The notes: generated by a model not told the origin, from the letters alone. Shown: positions 24,507 through 33,015, numbered from the stretch's first letter. The stretch is DNA of 39,942 bases from Enhydrobacter aerosaccus (GCA_903839865.1 CAIMEE010000513.1:1-39942); one strand, 5' to 3'. Translations and numbers: made by a program.

Positions 24507-25385
24507 ATGAGCGACGTTTCCCAATACACACCGCCGAAAGTCTGGACCTGGAACAAGGCGAACGGCGGCCGCTTCGCCAACACCAACCGCCCGACCGCGG
24601 GCGCGACGCACGACAAGGTTCTGCCGGTCGGCAAGCATCCGTTCCAGCTCTATTCGCTGGGCACGCCGAACGGCCAGAAGGTCACCATCATGTTCGAGGA
24701 GCTTCTGGCGCTCGGGCACAAGGGCGCGGAATACGACGCCTGGCTGATCAAGATCGGCGACGGCGACCAGTTTGGCTCGGGCTTCGTGGCCATCAATCCC
24801 AACTCCAAGATCCCGGCGCTGGTCGACCGCAGCGGTCCCAAGCCGATCCGCGTGTTCGAGTCGGGCGCGATCCTGATGCATCTTGCCGAGAAGTTCGGCA
24901 ACGCCTTCCTGCCCACGGGGGGCGAAGCGCGCGCGGAATGCCTGTCGTGGCTGTTCTGGCAGATGGGCAGCGCGCCCTATCTCGGCGGCGGCTTCGGCCA
25001 CTTCTACGCCTACGCGCCCACCAAGATGGAATATCCGATCGACCGCTTCGCCATGGAGACGAAGCGGCAGATGGACGTCCTCGACAAGCGGCTGGCCGAG
25101 AGCAAGTTCCTGGGCGGCAACGATTACACGATCGCCGACATGGCGGTGTGGCCCTGGTACGGCGGCCTCGCCAAGGGCCTGATGTACGGCGCGGGCGAGT
25201 TCCTGGCGGTGCACGAGTACAAGAACGTCGTGCGCTGGGCCGACGAGATCGGCGCCCGGCCGGCGGTGAAGCGCGGCCGCATCGTCAACCGCCTGCAGGG
25301 CGATCCCGCGCAGCAGCTCCACGAGCGCCACGATGCCAGCGACTTCGACCTGAAGACGCAGGACAAGGTGGCGCCCAAGGCCTAG
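24507..25385 (+). CDS. yghU: Glutathione S-transferase-like disulfide reductase YghU
   Basis: A 292-residue enzyme of the Nu-class GST group. It is close to E. coli YghU along its whole length: KVWTWNKANGGRFANTNRP at the start, LPVGKHPFQLYSLGTPNGQK, YDAWLIKIGDGDQFGSGFVA, NPNSKIPAL, GGGFGHFYAYAPTKMEYPI, YTIADMAVWPWYGG, and LHERHDASDFD near the end. The family binds two glutathione molecules and reduces disulfide-linked substrates or organic peroxides in the cytoplasm. The ATG follows GAGAGG. The TAG stop touches the edge of a palindromic repeat. No operon partner. Confidence 0.96.
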   Translation: MSDVSQYTPPKVWTWNKANGGRFANTNRPTAGATHDKVLPVGKHPFQLYSLGTPNGQKVTIMFEELLALGHKGAEYDAWLIKIGDGDQFGSGFVAINPNSKIPALVDRSGPKPIRVFESGAILMHLAEKFGNAFLPTGGEARAECLSWLFWQMGSAPYLGGGFGHFYAYAPTKMEYPIDRFAMETKRQMDVLDKRLAESKFLGGNDYTIADMAVWPWYGGLAKGLMYGAGEFLAVHEYKNVVRWADEIGARPAVKRGRIVNRLQGDPAQQLHERHDASDFDLKTQDKVAPKA

Positions 25386-25433
25386 TGCTCGTTCCCACCC
25401 TTGAGACGCCGCTATGCGGCTCCTCAGGGTGGG
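25385..25433. repeat. Second copy (half element) of the CACCCTT...GAGACGC repeat
   Basis: It begins with GTGCTCGTTC, the same ten bases found at 11914-11923, followed by CCCACCCTTGAGACGCCGC, a TAT loop, and the complementary GCGGC...CTCAGGGTGGG. It folds into one long hairpin with small mismatches. It is one arm of the 11.9 kb element closed on itself. It lies between yghU and the end of the leftward ABC operon and could end both transcripts. Confidence 0.7.
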
Positions 25434-25448
25434 GTTGTTCTGTTTCGG

Positions 25449-25469
25449 CTGAGGCGAAGAGCGCCTCAG
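25449..25469. terminator. Hairpin at the end of the leftward ABC operon
   Basis: CTGAGGCG, loop AAGAG, CGCCTCAG: a perfect 8-base-pair stem seven bases past the stop of the binding-protein gene. No U-run follows on either strand, so it is a weak intrinsic terminator or an RNA end-protecting hairpin. Confidence 0.4.
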
Positions 25470-25476
25470 GCCGCGG

Positions 25477-27057
25477 TCAGTTGCAGGTCCAGTAGAACTT
25501 GCTGAAGTTGTAGCCGAAGCTCTGGATCGGCAGCCACTTGTAGCCATCGAGGCACTTGTGCATCGCCTGCCGCTCGAACGACGCCAGCAGGTAGACATCC
25601 GACTGCTGGGCGACGAGCTTGTGCTGCAGCTCCTTGTAGATAACGTTCTGCTTGGCCACGTCGGTCTCGCCGCGCGCCTTGTCGATCATCGCGTCGATCT
25701 CGGGATCCTGGATCCAGTCCATCGACGAGTAGGTGCCGGCGCCCTTGGAGTGATACTGCACGTAAAGCGTGCTGTCGGGTGACGGATAGGTGAGGCCGTT
25801 GAAGATCTGCGTGATCGCGGGCGTCGTTTCGGCCTTGCTCGCGAGCTCGGTGATGCGGTTCCACGGCTCGGGCTGCAGCTTCACGTCGAAGCCGACCTCG
25901 TTCAGCGAGGCCTGCAGCATCAGCGCCAAATCCTCCTCGAACTGCAGCGTCTTGATGTAGGTGTGCACGATCGGCACCTTGCCGCCCTTGGCGTACTTGG
26001 AGAGCTTCAGCTCGGCCTTGGCCTTCTCGAGGTTGAACTCGGGCGCGGGCAGGTCGTTGGCATAGGCGTCGCCCAGCGCGGGCGGCACCGGCCCCTTCAT
26101 CTCGACGCCTGGGTAGAGCGTCTCGCGCACCGTCTTGTAGTCGATCGCATAGGCGATCGCCTTGCGCACATGGACGTCGTCGGTCGGTGCCACCTTCTGG
26201 TTCATCTTCAGGTAGAAGCCGCTGGCCGTCGGATTTCCGACGATGCGGTAGTCCTTCATCTTGGAGATCGCGTCGAAGGTTTCGCTGGCCTGCGAGCGCG
26301 CGGACATGCCGAGTTCGCCACGCTGGGCCATCGCCTTCACCGTCGCTTCATCCTTGGTCACGATGAAGCGCACCTGGTCGATCGGCTTGTTCGGGAACTT
26401 GCCGTGGTATTTCTCGAAGCGTTCGATCACGAGTTCGCCGCCGCGATCGTAGGAGCCGAGCGTGAAGGGGCCCGTGCCGGCCGCCGCGTTGGCGAGATAG
26501 TCCTCCGCCCACTTGTCCTTCTCTGTTGCCTTGGCCTTCAGCGCCTCGCTGTTGACGATCAGGATCAACGGCGTGGTGGCGAGAAATGGTGCGTAGACGC
26601 GGTTGAGGACGATCTCGACCGTCATGTCGTCGAGCGCCTTCACGTTCTCGGGCGAGATCAGGCCCGAGAAGAGGAAGGCGGGACCCTTGTTGACCGCGAT
26701 CAGCCGCTGCAGCGAATAGACGATGTCCTTGGCTGCGACCGGCTTGCCGTCGGTGAAGGTGATGCCCTTGGCGAGATGGAAAGTGTACTTCTTCGAGTCG
26801 TCGGAGATGTCCCACTTCTCGGCGATCAGCGGCAGGATCTTGCCCTGCGGATCGACGGCGGTCAGGCCCTCGTAGAGGTTCGCGGCCGCCATGTACTCGG
26901 TGTAGTCCTTGATCTTGGCCGGATCGACGGTGCCGAAGATCTGCGTGGCGGTGACGGTGATGCTCGTCTTGGCCCAGGCAGAGGGAGTGGCGAGAGGGGC
27001 GGTGAAGGCGAGTGCCCCCGCCATGGCGAGGCTGCCGAACCGGATTACTGTGCGCAT
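25477..27057 (-). CDS. ABC importer periplasmic binding protein, peptide/nickel family (SBP_bac_5)
   Basis: A 526-residue extracytoplasmic receptor of the DppA/OppA class. Signal peptide 1-29 (ending PSAWA before KTSITV). The family signatures are YEGLTAVDPQGKILPLIAEK, YTFHLAKGITFTDGKPVAA, AAAGTGPFTLGSYDRGGELV, and VRKAIAYAIDYKTVRETLYP. The lobe II segment LTYPSPDSTLYVQYHSKGAG is near the hinge. It is the last gene of a leftward operon with an amidohydrolase, two permeases and a double ATPase. Dipeptides, glutathione, opines or aromatic amides are all possible ligands; the amidohydrolase suggests an amide or lactone, as inference only. Confidence 0.94.
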   Translation of the reverse strand: MRTVIRFGSLAMAGALAFTAPLATPSAWAKTSITVTATQIFGTVDPAKIKDYTEYMAAANLYEGLTAVDPQGKILPLIAEKWDISDDSKKYTFHLAKGITFTDGKPVAAKDIVYSLQRLIAVNKGPAFLFSGLISPENVKALDDMTVEIVLNRVYAPFLATTPLILIVNSEALKAKATEKDKWAEDYLANAAAGTGPFTLGSYDRGGELVIERFEKYHGKFPNKPIDQVRFIVTKDEATVKAMAQRGELGMSARSQASETFDAISKMKDYRIVGNPTASGFYLKMNQKVAPTDDVHVRKAIAYAIDYKTVRETLYPGVEMKGPVPPALGDAYANDLPAPEFNLEKAKAELKLSKYAKGGKVPIVHTYIKTLQFEEDLALMLQASLNEVGFDVKLQPEPWNRITELASKAETTPAITQIFNGLTYPSPDSTLYVQYHSKGAGTYSSMDWIQDPEIDAMIDKARGETDVAKQNVIYKELQHKLVAQQSDVYLLASFERQAMHKCLDGYKWLPIQSFGYNFSKFYWTCN

Positions 27058-27085
27058 CGTGGTCTCCTGTGTCTGCGGACGGGGA

Positions 27086-28789
27086 TCATTGTATCGTCGA
27101 AGCGAGGACGGCGCGACGCTCCTCGAGCGTGACCTGGGGCTTGGCCCGCTCCTCGGCGTCGGTGAGAACGGGGATCGAGGCGATCAGCGCGCGCGTATAG
27201 GGGTGCTGCGGGTCGTCGAAAACCGTGTCTGTCGGCCCCTGTTCGCAGATCTCGCCGCGGAACATGACCGCGATGCGATTGCAGAAATTGCGCATCAGGC
27301 TGAGATCGTGCGAAATGAACAAATAGGTGAGCCCCAGCCGGTCGCGCAGCCCGAGCAGCAGGTCGATCACCGTCTTCTGGACCGAGACGTCGAGCGAGGA
27401 GGTGGGCTCGTCGAGCACGACGATCTCCGGGTCTACCGCGAGCGCGCGGGCGATGGCGACGCGCTGCTTCTGGCCGCCCGAAAGCTGATGCGGGTAGCGG
27501 CTGGCGAAATTGGCCGGCAGCTCGACCAGCGCCAGAAGCTCGCGGATGCGTTCGGCGCGTTTGTTCTTCGGCACGGCGCCCGCGAAGGCGAGCGGCACCG
27601 CCAGCGTCTCGGCGACCGTCCGGCGCGGGTTCAGGGAGGAGGCGGGGTTCTGGTAGACGATCTGGATGCGGCGCCGGAACGCGGGATCCTTGCGCCACTC
27701 GGCGATCGAGCGGCCGTCGATTTCGATCGTGCCGGCGCTGAGCGGCATCAGGCCCACGATCATGCGCGCGATTGTGGACTTGCCCGAGCCCGATTCGCCC
27801 GCGATCCCGAAGACGTCGCCCTTGCAGATCGAGAGGCTGGCATTGCGCACCGCCACGACCGGCGGCTTCGCAGGTTCGAGGAAGCGGCGCGGCGCCTCGA
27901 AGCGCTTCACGACGTCGTTGGCCGTGATCACGACTGTCTCGCTATGCGCCCGGCGATGCTGGACCTTGGGCCCGTAGAGCGGCGGGATCGCCTCGAGCAG
28001 GCGCTGAGTGTAGGGCATGCGCGGCGCGGTGAAGATCTCGCGCACCGGCCCGTGCTCGACGATACGGCCCGATTGCATCACGTAGACATAATCGGAGGTC
28101 TGGCGCACGACCGCGAGATTGTGCGTCACCATCAGCAGCGTGAGCTGCTCCTCGCTGACCAGCTGGTTGAGCAGCCGCAGGATCTCGTCCTGGGTCGTGA
28201 CGTCGAGGGCCGTTCCGGGCTCGTCGGCGATCAGGAGCTCGGGCCGATGCATGAGCGCCATGGCGATCAGCACCCTCTGGCGCATGCCGCCGGAGAGCTG
28301 GAAGGGATAGGAGCGCAGCACGCGCTCGGGCTCCTTGAGCTGCACCTGGCGCAGCGTGGCTTCGATACGTTCGCGGCGGACTTTCGGGTCGCTTGCGGTG
28401 CCCAGCCGCCGGTCGGCGAACCGCAGCACGTCGTCGAGATGCTCGCCGATGGTGAAGACGGGATTGAAGGAGGTGAGCGGGTCCTGGTGGACGATCGAGA
28501 TGTCGGTGCCCTTGAGCCGCTCGCGCTCGCGCCGACTGAGCGTCAGCAGCTCCTGCCCGTCGAAGCGGATGCTGCCGCCCATCACGCGCCCGGCAGGATG
28601 AGGGAGGGTGCCGATCACCGCCTTCATGGTGACCGATTTGCCCGAACCCGATTCGCCGATCACGGCGGCGCGCTGGCCCGCCTCGATCCTCAGGCTGATG
28701 TCGTGCAGCACCTGCGTGGTCTGGCCATAGCTCGCGAAGCCGACGTTGAGGCCGCCGATCTCCAGGATGGGCTTCTGCGCGGCCGTCAT
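27086..28789 (-). CDS. ABC importer ATPase, DppD-DppF fusion (two nucleotide-binding domains)
   Basis: A 567-residue protein with two complete ATPase domains in one chain, as in YejF and GsiA. Domain 1: Walker [14 protein letters not shown], signature [11 protein letters not shown], Walker B LLIADEPGTALDV. Domain 2: Walker [13 protein letters not shown], signature LSGGQKQRVAI, Walker B IVVLDEPTSSLDV. Each ends with an oligopeptide-ABC C-terminal extension (PYTQRLLEAIPP; PYTRALIASIPV). It energises the two permeases encoded upstream. The ATG at 28789 begins MTAAQKPILEIGGL; the frame is open upstream only over the permease gene. The start lies inside a 14-base tandem duplication (see findings), ten bases after the permease stop. 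Confidence 0.95.
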   Translation of the reverse strand: MTAAQKPILEIGGLNVGFASYGQTTQVLHDISLRIEAGQRAAVIGESGSGKSVTMKAVIGTLPHPAGRVMGGSIRFDGQELLTLSRRERERLKGTDISIVHQDPLTSFNPVFTIGEHLDDVLRFADRRLGTASDPKVRRERIEATLRQVQLKEPERVLRSYPFQLSGGMRQRVLIAMALMHRPELLIADEPGTALDVTTQDEILRLLNQLVSEEQLTLLMVTHNLAVVRQTSDYVYVMQSGRIVEHGPVREIFTAPRMPYTQRLLEAIPPLYGPKVQHRRAHSETVVITANDVVKRFEAPRRFLEPAKPPVVAVRNASLSICKGDVFGIAGESGSGKSTIARMIVGLMPLSAGTIEIDGRSIAEWRKDPAFRRRIQIVYQNPASSLNPRRTVAETLAVPLAFAGAVPKNKRAERIRELLALVELPANFASRYPHQLSGGQKQRVAIARALAVDPEIVVLDEPTSSLDVSVQKTVIDLLLGLRDRLGLTYLFISHDLSLMRNFCNRIAVMFRGEICEQGPTDTVFDDPQHPYTRALIASIPVLTDAEERAKPQVTLEERRAVLASTIQ

Positions 28790-28799
28790 ATTTCGCCCG

Positions 28800-29681
28800 T
28801 CATATTTCGACGTCCAGCATGTCGCGCAGGCCATCGCCCAGCAGGTTGAAGCCCAGGATGGCGTAGAGCACGGCAAGGCCCGGCATCACCGCTTCCCACC
28901 ACATCTCCGGCAGGAACTGCGCGCCGGCCGCGACCATCGTGCCGAGGTCGGGCGTGGGCGGCTGGACGCCGAGACCGAGGAAGCTGAGCGACGCGCCGAA
29001 CAGGATGACGAAGCCCGCATCGAGCGTGGTCTTGACCGAGATGGCGGCGGCGCAGTTGGGCAGGATCTCGCGGAACAGGATGTGCAGGTGCGAGGCGCCG
29101 GCGACGCGCGCGGCCTCGACGAAATCCTCGGCCACGACGCTCTTCACCACGCGGTAGACCAGGCGGCAGTGCCACGTCCACCACAGCACGGTGATGGCGA
29201 TCATTGAGTGGACCAGGTCGGGCGTGAGCACGGCGGTGATGGCCAGCGCCATGACCAGCGGCGGGACCGCCAGCATCACGTTGGTGAGCCACATGATGGC
29301 GGTTTCGACGATGCCGCCGAAATAGCCCGCCAGCAGGCCGAACAGGACCCCGGCCGGGACGGCGACGCCCAGCACGCCGACCACCAGCAGCAGGGAGACG
29401 CGATAGCCGAACAGGATGCGCGAGAGGATGTCGCGGCCGACATTGTCGGTGCCGAGCAGATGCTCGAGGCTGGGTGCATTGTGGCGATGGCGGAAATCGA
29501 CGAAGGAGCCGGCGTGTCCGGGATAGGGCGCGATGTAGGGCGCCAGGATCGCGGCCAGCACGATCGAGATCACGATCACGATGCCGATGATGGCGGCGGG
29601 ATTGCTGAGAAGCCGGCGGCGCGCGCGGCCGAAGTTGGACAGCTCTCCTGCCGGCGCGAGGGTTTCGGTCTCGACACCCAC
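28800..29681 (-). CDS. ABC importer permease, DppC-like
   Basis: Inner-membrane permease of about 293 residues with six membrane segments. An N-terminal OppC-type segment (AAIIGIVIVISIVLAAILAP) is followed by LLGTDNVGRDILSRILFG. The EAA loop that contacts the ATPase reads VEAARVAGASHLHILFREIL. The frame is open to a TTG at 29687 that overlaps the upstream stop (TTGA), but the only Shine-Dalgarno (GGAG) lies directly before that TTG and six bases before the GTG at 29681, so GTG is preferred. The stop, in GAAATATGA, is the first copy of a tandem duplication. Confidence 0.93.
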   Translation of the reverse strand: MGVETETLAPAGELSNFGRARRRLLSNPAAIIGIVIVISIVLAAILAPYIAPYPGHAGSFVDFRHRHNAPSLEHLLGTDNVGRDILSRILFGYRVSLLLVVGVLGVAVPAGVLFGLLAGYFGGIVETAIMWLTNVMLAVPPLVMALAITAVLTPDLVHSMIAITVLWWTWHCRLVYRVVKSVVAEDFVEAARVAGASHLHILFREILPNCAAAISVKTTLDAGFVILFGASLSFLGLGVQPPTPDLGTMVAAGAQFLPEMWWEAVMPGLAVLYAILGFNLLGDGLRDMLDVEI

Positions 29682-29683
29682 GC

Positions 29684-30694
29684 TCAACTCCGTGCCCTGA
29701 GCCGCGGATCGATCAGCCCAACCAGAAGATCGACGATCAGGTTGGCCACGACGAAGAAGAGACCGGAGATCAGCACCACGGCCATGACGGCGTTGAAGTC
29801 CTTGCTGAGGATGGCGCGCAGGCCATAGCTCGCGATGCCGGGCCAGGCGAACACCATTTCGACGATGAAGGCATTGCCGATCAGCGAAGCAAATTCCAGG
29901 CCGAGGATGGTGAGCGGGGCCACGGCTGCGAGCCGCAGCATGTACTTCAGCGTGATGACGTAGTCGGGCACGCCGAACGAGCGCAGCGTCTCGACATGGT
30001 CGCGTCGAGCCACGTCAAGCATGCTGGAGCGCGTGATGCGCATGATCTGGCCGATGCCCGCCGCCGACAGAGCGAGCGCCGGCAGGAAGATGTGCGACAG
30101 CGCATCGGCGAAAGCGTCGAAGCGGCCCTTCAGCAGCGAGTCGATCAGCGCCAGGTGCGTGATGTCGGGCGTGAACTTGATATCGGTGCTGAGGCGGCCC
30201 GTGAGCGGAAAGAAATGGAAGTGGCTGACCAGCAGCTGCAGCAGGATGGCGACGACGAAACCCGGCGTCACGACGCCCAGCAGCGACACCAGCCGGCTCG
30301 CATTGTCGATCCAGCTGTTGTGCCGCCGGGCCGCCAGCACGCCGAGCGGCACGGCCACGAAGGCGATCAGGAAGAGGGTGAAGAGCACCAGTTCCAGGGT
30401 CGCGGGCAGCGCCTGGGCAATGTCGTCGGCGACCGCGCGGCTGGTCAGCAGGGACTTGCCGAGATTTCCGCGCAGCACGCCGCCGATATAGTCGAAATAT
30501 TGCACGACGGCCGGCTTGCTGAAGCCCATCTCCTGCTGGAGCTGCGCCACCTGCTCGTTGGTGGCGAGCGGCCCCAGCGCCATGCGCGCGGGGTCGCCCG
30601 GGATGATGCGGGCCACGGCAAAGATGACGACCGACAGGCCCAGCAGGATGAAGGCAAATCCGATCGTGCGGCGGAGCAGGTGGTAGCCAATCAT
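29684..30694 (-). CDS. ABC importer permease, DppB-like
   Basis: A 336-residue permease with six membrane segments. The N-terminal IIPGDPARMALGPLATNEQV loop and QEMGFSKPAVVQYFDYIGGVL are typical of the DppB/GsiC group. The EAA loop reads ETLRSFGVPDYVITLKYML, and the C-terminus has MVFAWPGIASYGLRAILSKD followed by LLVGLIDPRLRARS. The start ATG has AGGGA upstream. It follows the small 79-residue gene by 33 bases and overlaps the next permease region by a few bases, so it is part of one operon. Confidence 0.95.
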   Translation of the reverse strand: MIGYHLLRRTIGFAFILLGLSVVIFAVARIIPGDPARMALGPLATNEQVAQLQQEMGFSKPAVVQYFDYIGGVLRGNLGKSLLTSRAVADDIAQALPATLELVLFTLFLIAFVAVPLGVLAARRHNSWIDNASRLVSLLGVVTPGFVVAILLQLLVSHFHFFPLTGRLSTDIKFTPDITHLALIDSLLKGRFDAFADALSHIFLPALALSAAGIGQIMRITRSSMLDVARRDHVETLRSFGVPDYVITLKYMLRLAAVAPLTILGLEFASLIGNAFIVEMVFAWPGIASYGLRAILSKDFNAVMAVVLISGLFFVVANLIVDLLVGLIDPRLRARS

Positions 30695-30727
30695 GCCATG
30701 TCCCTGAAAGAGACGGATCGTGCCCGG

Positions 30728-30967
30728 TTAGGCCACGATCCAGTAGTCGGTCTGACTGTCCTTATGCAAAAACCAGTCCTTGCCGCCTTCGAGGATTTCG
30801 AGCGTGTCGCCCCGGTCGGTGATCGCCACCACCCGGGCATCCGAGATCCGGCCGTCACCATAGCGGATTTTGACGGTCGATCTCACCTTTGGCGGATGGT
30901 CGAAGCTCTGCGGGAAATAGACGCGAACGTTGTCGCGCAGTTCCTGCAGGCCGGTGGCCTGGATCAG
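30728..30967 (-). CDS. Small conserved-looking protein, start codon uncertain (CTG or GTG)
   Basis: A frame with clear GC-rich third positions encodes VRSTVKIRYGDGRISDARVV and then ITDRGDTLEILEGGKDWFLH, a beta-rich small domain I do not recognise. No ATG is available. A CTG at 30967 overlaps the amidohydrolase stop as CTGA, has AAGGA about 12 bases upstream, and gives 79 residues. A GTG at 30886 would give 52 residues but cuts into sequence that already looks coding. A third option is a -1 frameshift that appends this domain to the amidohydrolase. Its position between amidohydrolase and permease genes on the same strand ties it to that operon. Confidence 0.55.
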   Translation of the reverse strand: MIQATGLQELRDNVRVYFPQSFDHPPKVRSTVKIRYGDGRISDARVVAITDRGDTLEILEGGKDWFLHKDSQTDYWIVA

Positions 30968-31893
30968 CAGCGCAGGAATTCCTTGGCGTTGCCGTACAGC
31001 CACTTCTCGATGACCTTGTCCTTGAGCGGCAGTTTCTCGTAGATCGCGACGCTCTGCGGAATGGTGAGGTTGAAGGAGTCCTTCGAGAACCCGACCATGA
31101 TCTTGTCCTGCAGCAGGGTGTTGCCGAACTGCATGAACATCTCCCAGCCCGCGCCCGGCTGGCCGAAATAGGCCGGATGATGGGCCGAGGTGTCGCAGTA
31201 GAGGTTGGGATGGCGGCGCATCAGGCCGACCAGGTCCTGCACCCACGGCCAGCCGCTGAGCGCCGCATCGATGCGCAGTTCGGGGAAGTCCATCGCGATC
31301 TGGTCGAGGTGACGGGGATGGCCCAGGTCATAGGGACGGTCATTGGCGTAGTTCATCGTCGAGTAGATGCGCACCGGCACGTCGAGCTCGACGCACTTGG
31401 CGTAAAGCGGATAGTAGCGGCGGTCGCTGGCGGCGAGGTTGTTGTAGAGTGCCGCCACGCGCAGGCCGTTCAGCTTGCGCTCCTTGATCAGGCGCTCGAA
31501 CTCGCGCACGCCGCGCATGCCGTCGAATGGGCTGATCGAGGCCAGCGCAAAGAAGCGATTGGGATACTCGGCCACGACGTCGGCCAGCACGTTGTTGTCG
31601 ACGCGGCCCAGCACCGAGACTTCGGCGCCTTCGCGGTCAAGTTCCTCGACGAACTGCTTGATCGACTGGCCCTTGGGCTTGGTCTCGGTCTTGGCGGCGC
31701 CTTCGCCGAGAGTGCCGGCGACGCGCTTGCGGAAGATGTTCTTGTAGTTCGCGAACCCGTAGCCGGGACGCTCCGGCAGAAGCTCGGGATCGCCGTAGCC
31801 AATGCGGTGAGAGGCCTGCTCGTGATACTGGCGGGGCTTGCCGCTTTCGTCCGGGGGAAGCAGACATTCCAGATCGATTACTTTCCTGACCAC
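30964..31893 (-). CDS. Amidohydrolase family (amidohydrolase_2) protein
   Basis: A 309-residue TIM-barrel metal-dependent hydrolase of the ACMSD/amidohydrolase_2 group. Visible family segments are LADVVAEYPNRFFALASISP, LNGLRVAALYNN, DRRYYPLYAKCVELDVPVRI, HPRHLDQIAMDFPELRI, the RRHPNLYCDTSAHH strand, and IMVGFSKDSFNL near the metal Asp position. The classical N-terminal HxH is replaced by DLECLLPP, so a metal site with fewer ligands, or a decarboxylase or hydratase-type reaction, is possible. It starts with GTG at 31893 after GAGAGG. It heads the leftward ABC operon and faces the rightward ABC operon, so it probably processes an imported compound. Confidence 0.87.
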   Translation of the reverse strand: MVRKVIDLECLLPPDESGKPRQYHEQASHRIGYGDPELLPERPGYGFANYKNIFRKRVAGTLGEGAAKTETKPKGQSIKQFVEELDREGAEVSVLGRVDNNVLADVVAEYPNRFFALASISPFDGMRGVREFERLIKERKLNGLRVAALYNNLAASDRRYYPLYAKCVELDVPVRIYSTMNYANDRPYDLGHPRHLDQIAMDFPELRIDAALSGWPWVQDLVGLMRRHPNLYCDTSAHHPAYFGQPGAGWEMFMQFGNTLLQDKIMVGFSKDSFNLTIPQSVAIYEKLPLKDKVIEKWLYGNAKEFLRC

Positions 31894-31952
31894 GCTCGTA
31901 CCTCTCGATGGTTTATTCTTCCGACCCTCAGCATACTGACGATCTCATTCGA

Positions 31953-31994
31953 AATGCATCGGTAATTGACGCGCGCGGAGCCCTATGATGCATT
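31953..31994. promoter_or_regulatory. Paired ATGCAT palindromes between the two ABC operons
   Basis: AATGCATC (31953-31960) and GATGCATT (31987-31994) form an exact inverted pair, each centred on the palindrome ATGCAT, with centres 34 bases apart (about three helical turns). TTGACG (31966-31971) lies between them. This could be a dimeric repressor or activator site for both divergent operons; no regulator gene is in view. Confidence 0.4.
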
Positions 31995-32037
31995 GCACCA
32001 TGGGGACGGAATCGGAACGCTGGGAGGCGAGGGGTTG

Positions 32038-33015
32038 ATGGTACGGCATATTGCGGGACAATTGGCGCAAGCCGTGCTGCTGCTGATTGCCGTTGTCGTC
32101 ATCATCTACTGCCTCCTGCAGCTCATTCCGGGCGACCCGATCCAGGCGATGGTGGGCGACGTGCCGGTGCCGCCGGCATTGCGGGCCGCGCTCGAGCAGC
32201 GCTTCCAGCTCGACCAGCCGTTCCTCACTCGCCTGCTGGGTTACATGACGAACGTCCTGCACGGTGATCTCGGATACTCGCTGAGCTACCGTCGTCCGGT
32301 GTTCGACATTCTTGCCGAGCGGTTTCCGCGCACCCTGCTGCTGGCCGGCATCGGCTATGGATTCGGCATCGCCATCGGCATCGCCATCGGCATTCATTCC
32401 GCGGTGACGAAGTATCGCGGCATCGACCAGGCATGGTCGAGCCTCGTGCTGATCGGCTACGCGATGCCGACCTTCTGGGTCGGCCAGCTGCTGGTCATGG
32501 CCTTCTCGATCCAGCTCGGCTGGTTGCCGACGCAGGGCATGGGACCTCTTATTTCACGCGCCCAAGGTCTCGACTGGATCCTCGAACGGGCGACTTATCT
32601 CGCGCTGCCGGTGCTCACCTACACCATCCTCGAAACCACGCGCGTGGCACGTTTCATGCGAGCCAGTGTCTCCGAAACGCTCGAGCAGGGGTACATCGTA
32701 ACCGCCCGGCAGAAGGGCCTGTCGCGGCGCGAGATCATCATGGGACATGTGGTGCGCAACTCGATCCTGCCGGTCATCACGGTGATGGGATATTCGTTCG
32801 GCACCGCCATGGGCGGCGCTGTCCTGCTCGAGACCGTCTTCTCCTATCCCGGCGTCGGTTCGCTGATGGTCGAGTCGGTGCGTTCGCGTGACACGCAGGC
32901 GATCGTGGGCGTCGTCATCCTGATCGCCTGCTCGGTGGTGGTGATGAACGTCGTGGTCGATCTCCTCTATGCGTGGCTCGATCCGAGAATCCGCGTCTCC
33001 GCGGCGGGCCGCTGA
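32038..33015 (+). CDS. ABC importer permease, DppB-like (second system)
   Basis: A 325-residue inner-membrane permease with six segments. The N-terminal loop has LQLIPGDPIQAMVGDVPVPP and then RFQLDQPFLTRLLGYMTNVL. A central YAMPTFWVGQLLVMAF segment follows, the EAA loop is YIVTARQKGLSRREIIMGHV, and the end reads LLYAWLDPRIRV. The ATG at 32038 was chosen for its position before the first membrane segment, with GGGAGGCGAGG upstream. The stop overlaps the next permease start by one base (TGATG). It is the first gene of the rightward operon. Confidence 0.94.
   Translation: MVRHIAGQLAQAVLLLIAVVVIIYCLLQLIPGDPIQAMVGDVPVPPALRAALEQRFQLDQPFLTRLLGYMTNVLHGDLGYSLSYRRPVFDILAERFPRTLLLAGIGYGFGIAIGIAIGIHSAVTKYRGIDQAWSSLVLIGYAMPTFWVGQLLVMAFSIQLGWLPTQGMGPLISRAQGLDWILERATYLALPVLTYTILETTRVARFMRASVSETLEQGYIVTARQKGLSRREIIMGHVVRNSILPVITVMGYSFGTAMGGAVLLETVFSYPGVGSLMVESVRSRDTQAIVGVVILIACSVVVMNVVVDLLYAWLDPRIRVSAAGR

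Noticed and set aside
26909-28849. 646-residue plus-strand frame opposite the double ATPase
   Set aside because: Shadow of a clear two-domain ABC ATPase; no family features in its translation.
31966-31989. TTGACG and TATGAT as a promoter for the rightward ABC operon
   Set aside because: The spacer is 12 bases, too short for a standard sigma-70 promoter.
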